Of a DNA stretch of 7,373 nucleotides, positions 5,740-7,373 are shown piece by piece. Under the pieces are notes generated by a model, which ran no database searches, was not told the DNA's origin, and saw only the letters and a program-made list of their open reading frames with translations. Both the position numbers and the translations under genes were made by a program. This stretch comes from Oscillospiraceae bacterium (GTDB lineage Bacteria; Bacillota; Clostridia; Oscillospirales; Acutalibacteraceae): positions 1 to 7,373 of the forward strand of contig WREG01000095.1 in NCBI GenBank assembly GCA_009779455.1. Direction: 5' to 3'. Numbering within the stretch: position 1 is the first letter of the stretch; every line of letters starts with the position of its first letter.

Positions 5740-5781
5740 AATTTATAATTCGTAATTCAAAATTCATAATGCATAATTATT
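5740..5781. repeat. Six degenerate AT-rich heptamers upstream of the HIT gene
   Basis: Read on the plus strand the units are AATTTAT, AATTCGT, AATTCAA, AATTCAT, AATGCAT and AATTATT, with consensus AATTCAT and exactly 7 bases each. The array directly abuts the hit ribosome-binding site GGAGG at 5735-5739. It occupies about a third of the 134-base gap between alaS and hit, in the 5' leader if transcription comes from alaS. No binding protein or function can be assigned. The rest of the gap (5782-5864) is AT-rich with no convincing promoter or terminator. Confidence 0.7.
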
Positions 5782-5864
5782 TGACAAAGAAATAAACCTT
5801 GCTGTTCTTTTGTTAACTGTATAATTGAAAAAATGATATGGATATCTTAAATTCTCGTCAGCAA

Positions 5865-7373
5865 TTATGAATTTAAAATAGTTTTTTCTATAATTTTCAA
5901 GGCGACATCTAAAGCTTCGTCAAGCTTAGACGGGTCTTTCCCCCCTGCTGTCGCGCTGTCGGGCCTGCCGCCGCCGCCGCCGCCCGCGATTTTTGCGGTT
6001 TCGCGTACTATATTGCCCGCGTGGACGCCCGCTTCAACGGCCTTTTTGCCCGCGCAGCAGGCGAAATTCACTTTTCCGCCGGTCACGCCCGCCAAAACCG
6101 CTATATATTCGTCCCCTGCGGCTTTTATGGTGTCCGCGAGGCTTCTGAGGGTATCGGGAGCGGTTTCGCCCATGTTTTCTATTATAACCTTAAAACCGTT
6201 CAAATCCTTCGCTTTCTGGAGTATCTCCCCGGCTTTCGACCCCGCGATTTCCCCTTTCAGGCTTTCTATTTCACGGTCTTTTTCCTTTAACTCCGCCATG
6301 ACCGCCGCCGCGCGCTCGAACAGCTGTGAAATATTGCCTGTTTTAAGCTTTTCGACGGTTTTATAAATAAGCTCGTTGCGGGAATTTATCAAATCCAGCA
6401 CGCCGAAACCCGTCACGCCCTCAATCCTGCGGACACCCGCGGCCACCGATGTTTCTGACAATATCTTGAACAGCCCGGCCTTGGCCGTGTTGTCAAGATG
6501 CGTGCCGCCGCAAAGCTCCGCCGAGAAATCCCCGGCCCTGACGACCCGTACCATATCGCCGTATTTTTCTCCGAAAAGGGCCATAGCGCCTATAGCTTTC
6601 GCCTCGTCAATCCCCATTTCTTCTGTAAGCACGGGGACGCCTTCAAGGATGTCCCTGTTGACCTCATTTTCGACCTTCATTATTTCCTCGGAGGTGAGCG
6701 CGGAAAAATGCGTAAAGTCAAACCTGACGGAATCTTTTGTCACCAGCTGCCCCGCCTGCTCAACATGGGAGCCTAAAATTTTACGCAGGGCGGCCTGAAG
6801 CAGGTGCGCGGCGGTATGGTTCCTCATTACGGCGCTACGGCTGCCCTTGTCTACAGAAGCTTTTGCTTTTTCCCCGGCCGTCAAAGATTCGCCTTCAATA
6901 ATCCTACCTATATGCAAAACCACGCCGTTCCCCGTTTTTGTGGTATCCTCAACCTCAAAAGTGAACCCGCCGCCTGAAATAAGCCCATCATCCCCGGTCT
7001 GGCCGCCGCTTTCGGCGTAAAACGGGGTTTTATCGAGTATAAGCGCGGCTTCCTCCCCCGAATTGAGAAAATCGGATTTTTTTCCGTTAGCCATGACCGC
7101 GAGTATAGCGCAATCCGTTTCCAGTTCATTATAACCCGTAAATACGGTCGCATTCAAATCGTTGAGGGCCGCGCCGCTGTCCTTCCAGGCGTCCGCCCCC
7201 GCGTCCTTGCGGGCTTTTCTTGCCGTATCCTTCTGTTTTTGAATCAGCCTATTGAATTCTTCCTCGTCCACGGTCATGCCGCGCTCTCCCAGTATCTCTT
7301 TAGTGAGGTCAAGGGGGAATCCGAAGGTGTCGGACAGCTTGAAAGCGTCCGCGCCCAATAATATCTTTTTTGC
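5865..7373 (-). CDS. alaS: Alanyl-tRNA synthetase, C-terminal two-thirds (5' end beyond the right edge)
   Basis: AlaS charges tRNA-Ala with alanine in the cytosol and edits mischarged Ser and Gly. The visible 502 residues run from the end of the class II catalytic/tRNA-recognition region to the stop TAA at 5865. The frame is open to the edge, so the in-frame TTG at 7358 is not a start. Landmarks, numbered from the first visible residue: DTFGFPLDLT near 15-24, PFYAESGGQTGDDG near 117-130, the editing-site HTAAH at 186-190 and CGGTH at 288-292, whose His and Cys residues bind zinc. A charged helical stretch, probably coiled coil, lies near 345-385, and the glycine-rich GGGGGRPDSATAGG of the C-Ala domain comes close to the end. 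Typical AlaS is about 875 residues, so some 370 N-terminal residues including motifs 1 and 2 are missing. hit follows after 134 bases. Nothing suggests degradation. Confidence 0.97.
   Translation of the reverse strand, partial: AKKILLGADAFKLSDTFGFPLDLTKEILGERGMTVDEEEFNRLIQKQKDTARKARKDAGADAWKDSGAALNDLNATVFTGYNELETDCAILAVMANGKKSDFLNSGEEAALILDKTPFYAESGGQTGDDGLISGGGFTFEVEDTTKTGNGVVLHIGRIIEGESLTAGEKAKASVDKGSRSAVMRNHTAAHLLQAALRKILGSHVEQAGQLVTKDSVRFDFTHFSALTSEEIMKVENEVNRDILEGVPVLTEEMGIDEAKAIGAMALFGEKYGDMVRVVRAGDFSAELCGGTHLDNTAKAGLFKILSETSVAAGVRRIEGVTGFGVLDLINSRNELIYKTVEKLKTGNISQLFERAAAVMAELKEKDREIESLKGEIAGSKAGEILQKAKDLNGFKVIIENMGETAPDTLRSLADTIKAAGDEYIAVLAGVTGGKVNFACCAGKKAVEAGVHAGNIVRETAKIAGGGGGGRPDSATAGGKDPSKLDEALDVALKIIEKTILNS

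Noticed and set aside
5781..5825. Plus-strand TTGACA at 5781-5786 and TATAAT at 5820-5825 as a promoter
   Set aside because: The two boxes are 33 bases apart. Better-spaced partners (TTGCTG at 15 bases) match poorly, and the promoter would fire antisense into alaS.
5827..5846. Possible terminator after alaS: GATATGGATATC followed by a T-run on the minus strand
   Set aside because: The stem is only four AU-rich pairs with a four-base loop, too weak for a standard intrinsic terminator.
6908..7153. Minus-strand 81-codon open frame inside alaS
   Set aside because: It is an out-of-frame shadow of the alaS editing-region code, with no motif of its own.

Overview
The window is 7,373 bases of a bacterial chromosome in which every gene I can support lies on the minus strand. 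Reading in the direction of transcription (right to left), the order is: alanyl-tRNA synthetase alaS (its 5' part is cut by the right edge), a HinT-type HIT protein, an adenine-phosphoribosyltransferase-like enzyme, a diacylglycerol-kinase-family lipid kinase (copy C), a second kinase (copy B), a CdsA-like CDP-diglyceride synthase (copy 2), a third kinase (copy A), and a second CdsA-like protein (copy 1, cut by the left edge). The protein styles (WPPG-ending HIT, DgkB/YegS-type soluble kinases, purine-PRTase-like protein), purine-rich Shine-Dalgarno sites and intermediate base composition suggest a Firmicute, most likely a clostridial or Ruminococcaceae-like gut organism. This is an inference from style; no taxonomic marker in the window settles it.

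Right part (5288-7373): alaS, hit and the phosphoribosyltransferase are ordinary housekeeping genes. The hit gene is bracketed by two unrelated 7-bp-period repeats. Six degenerate heptamers directly abut its ribosome-binding site, and an inverted pair of four-heptamer arrays starts just after its stop codon. That inverted pair can fold into a 28-bp hairpin in the mRNA.

Left part (1-4729): this is the distinctive section, five consecutive lipid-head-group genes in the order kinase C, kinase B, cdsA 2, kinase A, cdsA 1. The B-cdsA2 and A-cdsA1 pairs look like a tandem duplication: both kinase starts and internal cdsA landmarks are offset by 1,905 bp. Biochemically, the kinase would phosphorylate diacylglycerol (or a related lipid alcohol) to phosphatidate, and CdsA would activate phosphatidate with CTP to CDP-diacylglycerol. 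The block therefore reads as an amplified lipid-salvage and activation cassette. Both CdsA copies carry Thr where the family signature has His (PATGG instead of PGHGG), and kinase C has an altered nucleotide-loop motif (GATND instead of GTxND). These departures hint at specialised substrates or roles. The array may continue past the left edge.

Intergenic gaps are short (18 to 134 bases) and I found no convincing intrinsic terminator or strong promoter, so much of the block may be co-transcribed. There is no stretch of more than 300 bases without a gene, and I saw no RNA genes, CRISPR array, insertion sequence or plus-strand gene.
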